Assembly (NCBI RefSeq): GCF_018129385.1
Contig: NZ_JAFCLN010000017.1
Location: forward strand, 1 to 64,000
Source: Bradyrhizobium lablabi
GTDB taxonomy: Bacteria > Pseudomonadota > Alphaproteobacteria > Rhizobiales > Xanthobacteraceae
Length of the DNA: 64,000 nucleotides
Direction: 5' to 3'
Each line of letters begins with the position of its first letter. Position 1 is the stretch's first letter. The translations under genes and the position numbers were made by a program. Below are positions 27,200-36,229 of this stretch, in pieces. Below the pieces are notes generated by a model. It made no database searches and was not told where the DNA came from. It was given only the letters and a program-made list of their open reading frames with translations.

Positions 27200-28135
27200 A
27201 TGCGCCACGCATTCGTGCTGTGCTGTTCTATTGCCATGTTTGGATCGATCGGGACGGCAAGCGCTCAGGACTGGACCAAGTCGAAATGGGGGCCGAATGA
27301 CGAGATCGGCGCCGCCAACTACATGACGCCGGAGCTGGTGGTCAAAGCGGCGCAACTGGTGAAAACCGGCAAGACCTACGCGCTCGGCATTCCCGTCGAT
27401 TCCAAGACGCCCGCCTACCCGCCCCGCGCCTTCAAGGTCACGATCGTGCAGCCCGGCCAGGCCGGCATCCCCGGCCTCGGGCCCAACAAGGCAACCTACA
27501 ATGACGACATCATCGAAGGCTGGGTCGGGGTCGGCAGCCAACTTGACGGCCTCGGCCATCTCGGCATCGAGCACGTCTATTACAACGGCAACAAGCTTGC
27601 CGACTTCGCCGATCCAACAGGTCTGAAGAAGCTCGGCGTCGAAAAGATCCCGCCGATGGTGGCGCGCGGCGTGCTGCTCGACATGGCCGCCTATTACAAG
27701 ACTGATGTCGTGAAGGAAGGCACCGCCTTCAACGTCAAGGAAATCGAGGAGGCCGCCAAGAACCAGGGCGTCGAAATTCGCCAGGGCGACGTCGTGATCT
27801 TCCATACCGGCTGGCTGAGCCTGATCGGCAAGGACGACAAGCGCTTTGGCGCCGCCGAGCCCGGCCTCGGCGTCGAAGGCGCCAAATATCTCACCGGCAA
27901 GGGCGTCGTCGCCGTGGGTGCCGATACCTGGGGGCTCGAGGTCCTTCCGTTCGAGGGCAAGACCGTCTTCGAGGTGCACCAGATCCTGCTGGCGATGAAC
28001 GGGACCTATATCCTCGAGAACATGGACACGGCCGCGCTCGCAGCGGACAAGGGCTATGAGTTCCTGTTCGTGCTCGGCCATCCCCGCTTCAAGGGCGGCG
28101 TGCAGAGCATGATCAACCCGGTCGCGATCCGGTAA
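27200..28135 (+). CDS. Secreted cyclase-family hydrolase (kynurenine-formamidase-like)
   Basis: A 311-residue member of the metal-dependent cyclase/amidohydrolase family (Pfam Cyclase, the KynB fold). ATG 27200 follows GGGAGGG and begins a signal peptide that ends at TASAQ (residue 23). The metal-site segment GSQLDGLGHLG replaces the KynB pattern H-G-T-H-x-D-x-P-x-H, as is usual in this subgroup. Later segments QGDVVIFHTGW and GADTWGLEV are also typical. It would hydrolyse a small amide or lactone in the periplasm; the substrate is unknown. A strong terminator follows the gene. Confidence 0.82.
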   Translation: MRHAFVLCCSIAMFGSIGTASAQDWTKSKWGPNDEIGAANYMTPELVVKAAQLVKTGKTYALGIPVDSKTPAYPPRAFKVTIVQPGQAGIPGLGPNKATYNDDIIEGWVGVGSQLDGLGHLGIEHVYYNGNKLADFADPTGLKKLGVEKIPPMVARGVLLDMAAYYKTDVVKEGTAFNVKEIEEAAKNQGVEIRQGDVVIFHTGWLSLIGKDDKRFGAAEPGLGVEGAKYLTGKGVVAVGADTWGLEVLPFEGKTVFEVHQILLAMNGTYILENMDTAALAADKGYEFLFVLGHPRFKGGVQSMINPVAIR

Positions 28136-28146
28136 TCCACTGAGTC

Positions 28147-28186
28147 CGCTTCACCTCTCCCATCCAGGAGAGGTGAAGCGCTTTGC
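28147..28186 (+). terminator. Strong terminator-like hairpin after the cyclase-family gene
   Basis: A perfect 14-bp stem (CGCTTCACCTCTCC with its complement) closes a 6-base loop, then CTTTG follows. The T-run is short, but the stem is very stable and sits 12 bases after the stop codon. It separates this gene from ruvX. Confidence 0.75.
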
Positions 28187-28218
28187 GTGCCCGGCGGCGC
28201 GCATGCTATGCGCATGCC

Positions 28219-28701
28219 ATGCCTGCCCTCATTCTCCCGCTGATCGAAGCCGCTGCGTACTGGCCTGCGCGCGGTGCGTTAATCGGCCTTGACCTCGGCA
28301 CCAAGACCATCGGCGTTGCCGTATCCGATCCGGACCGACGCCTTGCGACCGGCGTCGAGACGATTGCGCGAAAAGCCTTCAAGGCTGATGCGGCGCGGCT
28401 ATTGGCCCTTGCCGGCGAGCGCAACGTCTCCGGCTTCGTGCTGGGCCTGCCCATCAACATGGACGGCAGCGAGGGACCGCGCGCGCAATCGACCCGCGCC
28501 TTTGCCCGCAATTTCTCCGCCCTCACCGACCTTGCCATCGGCTTGTGGGACGAGCGGCTGTCGACCGCGGCGGTCGAGCGCGAACTGATTGGCATGGACG
28601 TCAGCCGCGCCAAGCGTGCCGAGGTGATCGACCAGCACGCCGCGATCTTCATCCTGCAAGGTGCGCTCGATCGTCTGGCACGACTGCGGGAGAATCGCTG
28701 A
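28219..28701 (+). CDS. ruvX: Holliday-junction resolvase-like protein RuvX/YqgF
   Basis: A 160-residue RNase H-fold protein. The conserved opening is IGLDLGTKTIGVAVSDP, with the first catalytic aspartate; then comes VLGLPINMDGSEGPRAQ and the C-terminal WDERLSTAAVE...DQHAAIFILQ with the remaining acidic residues. The family acts in 16S rRNA 5'-end maturation and has been proposed as a junction resolvase. ATG 28219 has no clear ribosome site. The stop is 2 bases before the transporter gene, so they are co-transcribed. Confidence 0.93.
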   Translation: MPALILPLIEAAAYWPARGALIGLDLGTKTIGVAVSDPDRRLATGVETIARKAFKADAARLLALAGERNVSGFVLGLPINMDGSEGPRAQSTRAFARNFSALTDLAIGLWDERLSTAAVERELIGMDVSRAKRAEVIDQHAAIFILQGALDRLARLRENR

Positions 28702-28703
28702 CC

Positions 28704-29636
28704 ATGGCGGTGGTGATCTCTGCGCTGCTGCCGGTGTTTCTGCTGATCGTACTCGGCTTCATCCTCAAGCGCAGCCTGATGCGGCTGGACACGCAATGGC
28801 ATGGGCTCGAACGGCTGACCTTTTACGTCCTGTTTCCGACGCTGCTGATCCAGACGCTGGTGCAGGCCGACCTTTCGAGCGTCCCGGTCGCAGGCGTCGG
28901 CGGCGCGCTGCTGCTCTCGGCGCTGGCGATCTCGCTGTTGTGCCTGGCGCTGCGGCCGCTGTTCGCGCGCATGGCGATCGATGGTCCGGCCTTCACCTCC
29001 ATCTTCCAGGGCGCGACGCGCTGGCAAACCTATGTGGCGCTGGCCGTCGCCAGCAATCTGTTTGGCCAGACCGGACTGGCCCTGGCGTCGGTCGCCATGG
29101 TTGCCATCATTCCGCTGGTCAACGTGTTGAGCGTCTGGGTGCTCGCGCAATATGCCTCGCCCGAAAAGCAATCGGTCCGCGCGATCGTCATGACGGTCGT
29201 GCAGAACCCGCTGATCCTGGCATGCGTTATCGGAATTGCGGTCAATGTCATGCATCTGCCGCTGCCAAAGATCTGGCACGACGTCGCCGACGCGCTCGGC
29301 CGCTCCTCCCTCGGTATCGGCCTGCTCGTCACCGGCGCGGGACTGCAGCTTCAGGGCCTCTTGCGCCCGAGCTTGGCCGCATCGGTCGCGGTCTTCCTCA
29401 AGCTGCTGCTGATGCCGGTGCTCGCCATCGCGCTGGCGTTATGCTTCGGGATATCAGGCTCCAGCCTTGTGATCGTTGCCGTTTGCGCGGCGGTGCCCAC
29501 GTCATCGTCCGCCTATGTGATGGCGCGCCAGATGGGCGGTGATGCGCCGCTGCTGGCGCAGATCATCACGCTACAGACGATACTGGCGGCGGTGACGATG
29601 CCGATCGTGATCGCGCTGGTAACGGTAGGACCTTAG
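28704..29636 (+). CDS. AEC-family (auxin efflux carrier) transporter
   Basis: A 310-residue integral membrane protein with about ten hydrophobic segments. It begins MAVVISALLPVFLLIVLGFILKR, typical of the AEC/malonate-type carrier family, with the conserved middle GATRWQTYVALAVASNLFG and NPLILACVIGIAVN. Such proteins export or import small organic acids; the substrate here is unknown. ATG 28704 follows GGGAG in the end of ruvX. It converges with the CPBP gene, and the stop codons overlap by 4 bases. Confidence 0.87.
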   Translation: MAVVISALLPVFLLIVLGFILKRSLMRLDTQWHGLERLTFYVLFPTLLIQTLVQADLSSVPVAGVGGALLLSALAISLLCLALRPLFARMAIDGPAFTSIFQGATRWQTYVALAVASNLFGQTGLALASVAMVAIIPLVNVLSVWVLAQYASPEKQSVRAIVMTVVQNPLILACVIGIAVNVMHLPLPKIWHDVADALGRSSLGIGLLVTGAGLQLQGLLRPSLAASVAVFLKLLLMPVLAIALALCFGISGSSLVIVAVCAAVPTSSSAYVMARQMGGDAPLLAQIITLQTILAAVTMPIVIALVTVGP

Positions 29637-30385
29637 ACATACGGCCCTGATAAGAAGAAAAGGAAGATGTTGACGGCTGAATGAACAACGACAGTCAGCC
29701 AAGTTGAATTGCTGCGCCATCGAATGGTGCACATCGCGAGCCCGAACAGGAAAATCCAGAAGCGTCCAAGCCAATCGTATTGGGTGTGATACATTCCAAA
29801 CAATATCGAGGTCAGCACGATGGCTCCGACCGGTCCAAGGAAGGATTCCGACCACCCGCGGAACATGAAGCCTCGGAAGACAAATTCTTCCATGATCGGC
29901 GCGGCTAGGCAGCCGCCAAGCAACAGTACGAACAGGCCGCCGGCTGCTCCGCCGACCACAACAGACGAACTACTCGGCGGCTCGTAAGGCGAGAGCGCGA
30001 TTGACGCCACGATCCAGCCAAATGCGACCGCAAAAGCAATTAGCAGCTCCTTGTGACTCGGCCAGTTCAGCGCCAGATATTCGGAGAAATCTCGGTCTGC
30101 CATGCGGATCGCCGCCCACACCACACCAATCGTGGACGGACAAGCAATGATCAAGCCTACGCCGTACCAGCGCCACTGCATCGCCAGTTCTTGAAATTCC
30201 GCAGGGTTCGACCATTGCAGACCACCTTGCGTTATTGAAAGAATGATGCCGGCACCATATCCCCCCGTCAGCGTAAAGGCAGCGTAGGCAATAAGAGCGA
30301 AAAACGTCGTCTCCATGAAGTCCCATGTCTTGGGCGTGCTTGCTTTTGCCGTAACCGGCGGATCACTATCCTGGGACTCTAACAT
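29633..30385 (-). CDS. CPBP-family intramembrane metalloprotease
   Basis: A 250-residue membrane protein of the CAAX protease and bacteriocin-processing (Abi) family. The catalytic glutamates lie in APIMEEFVFRGFMFRG (E-E-x3-R), with two later histidine motifs, FGMYHTQYDW and VVHSAVN. Known relatives cleave prenylated proteins or anti-sigma factors, or protect against self-made bacteriocins. It lies 50 bases after a close paralogue in the same direction, which points to a tandem duplication. Confidence 0.85.
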   Translation of the reverse strand: MLESQDSDPPVTAKASTPKTWDFMETTFFALIAYAAFTLTGGYGAGIILSITQGGLQWSNPAEFQELAMQWRWYGVGLIIACPSTIGVVWAAIRMADRDFSEYLALNWPSHKELLIAFAVAFGWIVASIALSPYEPPSSSSVVVGGAAGGLFVLLLGGCLAAPIMEEFVFRGFMFRGWSESFLGPVGAIVLTSILFGMYHTQYDWLGRFWIFLFGLAMCTIRWRSNSTWLTVVVHSAVNIFLFFLSGPYV

Positions 30386-30435
30386 GTCAATTCTGCAAAC
30401 AATCTCTGCGTGAATTTACGCAGCATACACAGCTA

Positions 30436-31206
30436 TCAGCCCGTCAGCCAGATGCTCTGCACCGTCGCGGCAAGATTGTTCAGCCCGTGCAGCACGATCG
30501 TGAGCCAGGTCGAGCCGGTGCGATAGCGCAGATAGCCGAACAGCAGGCCGATCGAAAACACCTCGCCGAAGAAGAACCAGTCATATTGCAGGTGCAGCGA
30601 AGTCCAGGCCAGCGACGACAGGACGATGGCGCCCGCCGGCCGCAGGAACGATTCCGACCAGCCGCGATAGAGAAAACCGCGCGCGAAAAACTCTTCCGAC
30701 ATCGGCGCGGCGATGCAGAACGCGATCACCAGCAGCCAAAGCGCGCCTTCGGCCTGCGCCGATTTCAGCACGTCGCCCATGAAGCCGGGCGTGATTTCGC
30801 GGCCGAGCGCGCGGGAGGTCAAATCCCAGGCGGTGACCAGCACCACCAGCGAACCGACGCCGATCGCCACGTTCTTCCACGAGGTCCACCGCAGCGCCAG
30901 ATAGTCGGCGTACGGCGTGCGGGAGAAGCGGATCGCAACCCAGCAGGCGGCGGCGACCGCCGGCAAGCCCATGATCACCGAAAGCGAGACGGTCAGCCCG
31001 GCGCCGACCGTGCGGATCAGCGCCGCCATGTCGACGGGACCATCGTGCCGGAGCACGAACCAGCCGATGACGGCGATCTGGCCGACGAACATCGCGGTGA
31101 AGATGAAGAAGCCCCAGAGCGTCGTGCCCCAGAACTTCCAGACCCGCGGCGGGAGCGCCGGCGGCGTGGCGGCGACGAGCGGGATTTCGGGCGCGGCAGA
31201 GTCCAT
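30436..31206 (-). CDS. CPBP-family intramembrane metalloprotease, paralogue
   Basis: 256 residues, with the same layout as its neighbour: six or seven membrane segments, APMSEEFFARGFLYRGWSESFL with the catalytic E-E-x3-R motif, TSLHLQYDWFFFGE and IVLHGLNN with the metal-binding histidines. The shared GWSESFL and QYDW stretches show that the two genes arose by duplication. No bacteriocin gene is near. Function unknown beyond the family. Confidence 0.86.
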   Translation of the reverse strand: MDSAAPEIPLVAATPPALPPRVWKFWGTTLWGFFIFTAMFVGQIAVIGWFVLRHDGPVDMAALIRTVGAGLTVSLSVIMGLPAVAAACWVAIRFSRTPYADYLALRWTSWKNVAIGVGSLVVLVTAWDLTSRALGREITPGFMGDVLKSAQAEGALWLLVIAFCIAAPMSEEFFARGFLYRGWSESFLRPAGAIVLSSLAWTSLHLQYDWFFFGEVFSIGLLFGYLRYRTGSTWLTIVLHGLNNLAATVQSIWLTG

Positions 31207-31250
31207 CGAATGGCCTTTAGCGGTCTGTTCCTATTCTCGTCCTGCCCCAA

Positions 31251-31370
31251 GCAAAAGCGCGAAGCGCGTCTTCGCACCAGACGACCCGGGCAGCCACGTC
31301 TTTCTCGCGACGTGGTAACCAAGACATGGACGGCCGGACTTTTGCGGGAGGACGCGCTCCGCGCTTTTGC
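31251..31370. repeat. 23-bp imperfect inverted repeat flanking a 74-base spacer
   Basis: The left arm 31251-31273 and the right arm 31348-31370 are reverse complements except for two positions (core GACGCGCTYCGCGCTTTTGC). They lie between the CPBP gene promoter and the end of aidB. This is the pattern of a small dispersed intergenic element in Bradyrhizobium-type genomes. Confidence 0.6.
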
Positions 31371-31382
31371 CAGCCATAACGG

Positions 31383-33029
31383 TCAGTGCGGCAGTGCCCG
31401 TTCCAGCAATCCGCGGACGCTGTCGTTGTCGATATCCACCGCGCCGTACATCCCGCCGTGATCGCCGGCAAGACGGGTAGCCGCGAACAATTCGGCGTTG
31501 CGCGGCGAGACCGCATGGAGCGCCGCGGCGGCGGCCAACAGCGCCAGCTTTTCCACCGCAAGCCGCGCCACGCGTTCGCCGTCCGGACGGCGAAATGCCT
31601 TGGCGACAAACGTCACCGCGTCAGTAGCGCCGGAAAGGCCCCCACACTCGCCGGCAAGCTGCTGCAATACGGCTGCCGCCGCATCGGGCTCGCGCGACAG
31701 CGCGCGAAGCACGTCGAGACACATCACGTTGCCCGACCCTTCCCAGATCGCATTGACCGGGGACTCCCGGTAATGCCGCGCCAAAATACCCTCCTCGACA
31801 TAGCCATTGCCGCCGAGGCACTCCATCGCCTCGTAGAGGAAACCCGGCGCGCTCTTGCACACCCAGTATTTGATGGCGGGCGTCAGCAGCCGCATGTAGG
31901 CGGCATCGGCCGCGTCACTGCCCGCCCGGTCGAAGGAGCGGCAGAGCCGCATCACCAGCGCAATAGATGCCTCGACATGCAGCGCCATGTCCGACAGCAC
32001 GGCCTGCATCAGCGGCTGATCGGCAAGATGCCTTTGGAACACGCTGCGGCCCCTGGCGTGATGCAGCGCATGCGCAAGGCCCGAACGCATCAGGCCGGCG
32101 GAGGCGATCGCGCAGTCCTGCCGCGTTAGCTGCACCATCTGGATGATGGTGCGGATGCCCTTGCCTTCCTCGCCGACACGCTCGGCATAGGCGCCGTGGA
32201 ATTCCACTTCGGAGGATGCATTGGAGCGGTTGCCGAGCTTGTCCTTCAGCCGCTGGAAATGGATCGCATTGATCGAGCCGTCGGGGCGGAAGCGCGGCAT
32301 GAAAAAACAACTCAAGCCTTCATCGGCCTGCGCCAGCACCAGGAAGGCATCGCACATCGGCGCCGACATGAACCATTTGTGTCCGGTGATGCGGTAGGCG
32401 CCGCCGCCGCGCTCCGCCCGCGTCATGTTGGAGCGCACATCCGTGCCGCCCTGTTTTTCGGTCATGCCCATGCCGAGCGTCATGCCGCGCTTTGCCGGCC
32501 ATGGCGCAAAGGTGGGATCGTAGGCGCGCGTGGCGATCACGGGCATTACCTTGGCCAGCAAATCCGGCTGCATCGCCAATGCCGCGACGGAGGCGCGCGT
32601 CATGGTGATCGGACAGAGATGCCCGGTCTCGACCTGCGAGGCCATGTAAAATCTCGCTGCGCGCACCACTTCCGAAGCGCCGCCGGCCGGCCGGCCCTGT
32701 GCGTCCCAGGTCGAGTTGTGCACGCCGGCATGCGCCGAGTGCGCCATCAATTCGTGGTAGGCCGGATGAAACTCGACCTCGTCGCGCCGGTTGCCGCGCG
32801 AGTCAAACGTGCGGAGCTTTGGCGTGTTCTCGTTCGCAATACGGCCACGCTCGGCCATCGCGGCCGAGCCCCAGTGTTTGCCGAATTCGGAAAGCTCCTT
32901 TTCCGCGGCGGCGCCGCCATTGGCGGCGACCGCCTCAACCAAGGGACGGTCTACCGCATAGAGATCGACATCCACAAAGGGCGACGACTGGTTGAAGACC
33001 TCGTGGGTAGCAAATGAAGCCTTTGTCAT
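31383..33029 (-). CDS. aidB: AidB-like acyl-CoA dehydrogenase
   Basis: A 548-residue flavoprotein of the acyl-CoA dehydrogenase superfamily, in the AidB (alkylation-response) branch. It begins THEVFNQSSPFVDVDLYAVD, the AidB N-terminal signature. TEKQGGTDVRSN and GHKWFMSAPMCDAFLVLAQ line the flavin site, and ECLGGNGYVEE holds the catalytic-region glycines. Escherichia coli AidB binds DNA and protects it from alkylation. Length fits the family (about 540). ATG 33029 follows GAGG. It stands alone, 18 bases after the VanX-like gene's end on the same strand. Confidence 0.9.
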   Translation of the reverse strand: MTKASFATHEVFNQSSPFVDVDLYAVDRPLVEAVAANGGAAAEKELSEFGKHWGSAAMAERGRIANENTPKLRTFDSRGNRRDEVEFHPAYHELMAHSAHAGVHNSTWDAQGRPAGGASEVVRAARFYMASQVETGHLCPITMTRASVAALAMQPDLLAKVMPVIATRAYDPTFAPWPAKRGMTLGMGMTEKQGGTDVRSNMTRAERGGGAYRITGHKWFMSAPMCDAFLVLAQADEGLSCFFMPRFRPDGSINAIHFQRLKDKLGNRSNASSEVEFHGAYAERVGEEGKGIRTIIQMVQLTRQDCAIASAGLMRSGLAHALHHARGRSVFQRHLADQPLMQAVLSDMALHVEASIALVMRLCRSFDRAGSDAADAAYMRLLTPAIKYWVCKSAPGFLYEAMECLGGNGYVEEGILARHYRESPVNAIWEGSGNVMCLDVLRALSREPDAAAAVLQQLAGECGGLSGATDAVTFVAKAFRRPDGERVARLAVEKLALLAAAAALHAVSPRNAELFAATRLAGDHGGMYGAVDIDNDSVRGLLERALPH

Positions 33030-33047
33030 TGGCGATGCCTCGAGAAA

Positions 33048-33809
33048 CTAGTTGCGCCGCTTGATCGGGAAATCATAGGCCTGCCCGCCGGCGCCCGGCA
33101 GGGAAAAATGCCACCATTCCCTGAAGTAGTTCGAAAAGCCTTGCTTCGCCATCGCCGCCACCAGCGTGTTGCGCCATTTGCGCTGCTCGGCCGTGATCGC
33201 CGACGATCTGGTGTTGGCCTTGACGTCGGAGCAGTCATAGCCGGTGCCCATATCGATGCTGCCTTCGGGGGCGCGGGCACCTGCCGGCGCGGTACAATCG
33301 GCATAGGTCTTCCTGGGGTCGAACGTCGCGGAATTGTCGGCGACGAGATCCACCAGCGTCAGGTCGAGTGCCGCGCCGGTCGAGTGGCCGGAATAGGCCG
33401 CGATATAGCCGAGGCGGAACAGCTCAGCCTTGGCGAGCGATGGATTGTAGCGGCGCTGGCTCGCCGTTTCCCTGCCGTCCCGCGACCACCGCACCATGTC
33501 CATCGACGCCCGGGCCGGCCGGTAGCAGTCGAACATCTTTAGCGACAGTTTTTGTTTGGCCAGCTCCTGCTGGACGGCTTTCAGCCGCAGGCCTACCTCG
33601 CGCTTGACCACACACTCGCCTGCCTCATAGCCGGCGAGCGGCTTTCCGACAAAATTGTTCGAGGTGGCGTAGCGGATGTCCTGGATGATGCTGGGATCGA
33701 CGTCGCGCAGGTAGACGAAGCCGCCGGGCAAGGCCTGGGCAGCCGCCATGCGGGGAGCGACGGCCAGTCCGGTTAATGCGATCATCCCAATCAGTTTCAA
33801 TTGCCGCAT
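33048..33809 (-). CDS. VanX-family D-alanyl-D-alanine dipeptidase, exported
   Basis: A zinc dipeptidase of the M15D (VanX/DdpX) family, 253 residues. ATG 33809 follows GGGG and starts a signal peptide ending at MAAAQ (residue 25). Zinc-binding and catalytic motifs are SGHSTGAALDLTLVD (S-x-H-x6-D) and EWWHFS near the C-terminus. FDCYRPARASMDMVRWS matches the arginine-bearing substrate-binding segment. It would cleave D-Ala-D-Ala or similar dipeptides in the periplasm, for peptidoglycan turnover. The signal peptide argues against a role in glycopeptide resistance. Confidence 0.9.
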   Translation of the reverse strand: MRQLKLIGMIALTGLAVAPRMAAAQALPGGFVYLRDVDPSIIQDIRYATSNNFVGKPLAGYEAGECVVKREVGLRLKAVQQELAKQKLSLKMFDCYRPARASMDMVRWSRDGRETASQRRYNPSLAKAELFRLGYIAAYSGHSTGAALDLTLVDLVADNSATFDPRKTYADCTAPAGARAPEGSIDMGTGYDCSDVKANTRSSAITAEQRKWRNTLVAAMAKQGFSNYFREWWHFSLPGAGGQAYDFPIKRRN

Positions 33810-33947
33810 TAACCCCTCATTCGCCTGCCGAACGCGGCAGCGCTGCGGCACCTTCTTTACCCTGCCGGGCACAGACCCGGGGATAACTCAATCGTGCGGG
33901 ATTCGCGCTTGCCCTGCCAGCCGTCCGCGCCTATAGCTCTGGCTTTA

Positions 33948-34901
33948 ATGACCCCTGCATCGAAATCGACCTTCGTCCTCGGGCACCGGCATCTGCTGGG
34001 AATCGAGGGGCTTTCCGCTGCCGATATTTCCGGCCTGCTCGACCTTTCCGAAGAGTATGTCGAGCTCAACCGCCAGGTCGACAAGAAGCGCACCTCGCTG
34101 CGCGGGCGGACCCAGATCAATCTGTTCTTCGAAGCCTCCACCCGCACGCAGTCATCGTTCGAACTGGCCGGAAAGCGCCTCGGCGCCGACGTCATGAACA
34201 TGTCGGTGTCCTCGTCCTCGATCCGCAAGGGCGAGACGCTGATGGACACCGCGGTGACGCTGAATGCCATGCATCCGGACATCCTGGTGGTGCGTCATCA
34301 TGCCTCCGGCGCGGTCGAGCTTTTGGCGCGCAAGGTCGACGGTTCCGTGATCAATGCGGGCGACGGTTCCCACGAGCATCCGACGCAGGCGCTGCTCGAT
34401 GCGCTGACCATCCGCCGCAACAAGGGCCGGATCGAAGGGCTGGTGATTGCGATCTGCGGCGATGTCCTGCATTCGCGCGTCGCCCGCTCCAACATCATCC
34501 TGCTCAACACCATGGGCGCGCGCGTGCGCGTGGTGGCGCCCTCCACGCTGCTGCCGGCCGGGATCGAGCGGATGGGCGTGGAAGTTGCCCGCGACATGCG
34601 CCAGGGGCTCGACGGCGCGGATATCGTCATGATGCTGCGGCTACAGCGAGAGCGCATGAACGGCTCGTTCGTGCCTTCTTCAGGCGAGTATTTTCACTAC
34701 TTTGGCCTTGACCAGAAGAAGCTGGCTTACGCCAAACCCGACGCGCTGGTGATGCATCCGGGCCCGATGAACCGTGGCGTCGAGATCGACTCAGCCGTCG
34801 CCGACGGCGCACAGTCGCTGATCCGGGAACAGGTGGAAATGGGAGTGGCGGTGCGGATGGCGGTGCTGGAAGCGCTCGCCCGCAACCTGCCGAATGCGTG
34901 A
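33948..34901 (+). CDS. pyrB: Aspartate carbamoyltransferase catalytic subunit
   Basis: It catalyses carbamoyl phosphate plus aspartate to carbamoyl aspartate, the first committed step of pyrimidine synthesis. It has 317 residues, with the carbamoyl-phosphate site FFEASTRTQSSFE, the aspartate-side segment DGSHEHPTQALLDALTI and the late motif LVMHPGPMNRGVEID. ATG 33948 gives the family length. No regulatory pyrI gene is near; instead a histidine-less dihydroorotase-like gene follows after 3 bases, the arrangement of the pyrB-pyrC' dodecameric ATCases. Confidence 0.97.
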   Translation: MTPASKSTFVLGHRHLLGIEGLSAADISGLLDLSEEYVELNRQVDKKRTSLRGRTQINLFFEASTRTQSSFELAGKRLGADVMNMSVSSSSIRKGETLMDTAVTLNAMHPDILVVRHHASGAVELLARKVDGSVINAGDGSHEHPTQALLDALTIRRNKGRIEGLVIAICGDVLHSRVARSNIILLNTMGARVRVVAPSTLLPAGIERMGVEVARDMRQGLDGADIVMMLRLQRERMNGSFVPSSGEYFHYFGLDQKKLAYAKPDALVMHPGPMNRGVEIDSAVADGAQSLIREQVEMGVAVRMAVLEALARNLPNA

Positions 34902-34904
34902 GAC

Positions 34905-36206
34905 ATGCTGACCGACCGTCGTCCGATCCTGCTTGCGAATGCGCGCCTCGTCGATCCCGGCAGGGATTTTGACGGGCCCGGCGATGTGCTGATCGCCGAC
35001 GGCGTGATCCGCGATTCCCGGCGTGGCATTGGCGCGGCCGGCGTGCCCGAAGGCACCGACATCATCAATTGCTCCGGCAAGATTATCGCTCCCGGCCTGA
35101 TCGACATGCGTGCCTTTGTCGGCGAGCCCGGCGCCAGTCACCGCGAGACCTTTGCCTCCGCGAGCCAGGCGGCGGCCGCCGGCGGCATCACCACCATCGT
35201 CTGCCAACCCGATACCTCGCCCGTCATCGACAATTCGGCCACCGTCGATTTCGTGCTGCGCCGCGCCCGCGACACCGCGATCGTCAATATTCATCCGATG
35301 GCGGCGCTGACCAAAGGCATGCGCGGCGAGGAGATGACCGAGATCGGCCTGCTCAAGGCGGCCGGCGCGGTCGCCTTCACCGACGGCGACAAGAGCGTCA
35401 CCAACGCGCAGGTGATGCGCCGGGCGCTCACCTATGCTCGCGATTTCGACGCGCTGATCGTGCATCACACCGAAGATCCGAACCTCGTCGGCGAAGGCGT
35501 GATGAACGAAGGTGAGTTCGCCGCGCGCCTTGGCCTTGCCGGCATTCCCAATGCCGCCGAATCCGTCATGCTGGAACGCGACATGCGGCTGGTAGCGCTG
35601 ACCGGCGGCCGCTATCACGCGGCCTCGCTGACCTCGATCGAGTCGCTGGAAATCCTCAAACGCGCCCGCGATGCCGGCGTAGCGGTCAGCGCATCGGTTT
35701 CGATCAACCATGTGACGCTGAACGAAAACGATATCGGCCCCTATCGGACATTTTTGAAACTATCGCCGCCGCTGCGCACCGAGGATGACCGGCGGGCGCT
35801 GGTCGAGGCGCTCGCCTCGGGCCTCGTCGACGTCATCATGTCCGACCACAATCCGCAGGACGTCGAGGTGAAACGGCTACCGTTCGCCGAAGCCGCCTTC
35901 GGCGCGATCGGCCTGCAGACCATGCTGCCGGCCGCCTTGCGGCTGATCCACAATGGCGAGATGGATTTCAAGACGCTGATCCGCGCGATGTCGACGCGGC
36001 CCGCGGAACTTCTGGGCTTGCCCGGCGGATCGCTGCGCGCGGGCGCACCGGCTGATGTGATCGTGATCGATGCCGACACGCCCTGGGTGCTCGATCCCGC
36101 CGACCTCAAATCGGCGTGCAAGAACACGCCGTTCGACGATGCCCGCTTCTCCGGCCGCGTCGTTCGCACTATTGTCGGCGGACGAACGGTGTATGAGCAC
36201 GTCTGA
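34905..36206 (+). CDS. Dihydroorotase-like ATCase partner lacking metal ligands (PyrC'/PyrX type)
   Basis: 433 residues with a class I dihydroorotase fold, but the metal ligands are gone. The D-x-H-x-H motif is replaced by DMRAFVGEPG, the H-V-S-T motif by AASLTS, and the T-P-H-H motif by SINH. The last-strand aspartate remains in MSDHNPQD. In Pseudomonas such inactive PyrC' subunits are required for assembly of active PyrB. The 3-base gap from pyrB fits that structural role. Automatic annotation would name it pyrC, but a catalytic dihydroorotase must then be encoded elsewhere. Confidence 0.88.
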   Translation: MLTDRRPILLANARLVDPGRDFDGPGDVLIADGVIRDSRRGIGAAGVPEGTDIINCSGKIIAPGLIDMRAFVGEPGASHRETFASASQAAAAGGITTIVCQPDTSPVIDNSATVDFVLRRARDTAIVNIHPMAALTKGMRGEEMTEIGLLKAAGAVAFTDGDKSVTNAQVMRRALTYARDFDALIVHHTEDPNLVGEGVMNEGEFAARLGLAGIPNAAESVMLERDMRLVALTGGRYHAASLTSIESLEILKRARDAGVAVSASVSINHVTLNENDIGPYRTFLKLSPPLRTEDDRRALVEALASGLVDVIMSDHNPQDVEVKRLPFAEAAFGAIGLQTMLPAALRLIHNGEMDFKTLIRAMSTRPAELLGLPGGSLRAGAPADVIVIDADTPWVLDPADLKSACKNTPFDDARFSGRVVRTIVGGRTVYEHV

Positions 36207-36229
36207 ACGTTGCCTGGGGAGTGCCGCCG

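Noticed and set aside
33048..33809. Vancomycin-resistance vanX
   Set aside because: The protein carries a signal peptide, and there are no vanH/vanA/vanRS neighbours. It fits periplasmic peptidoglycan recycling.
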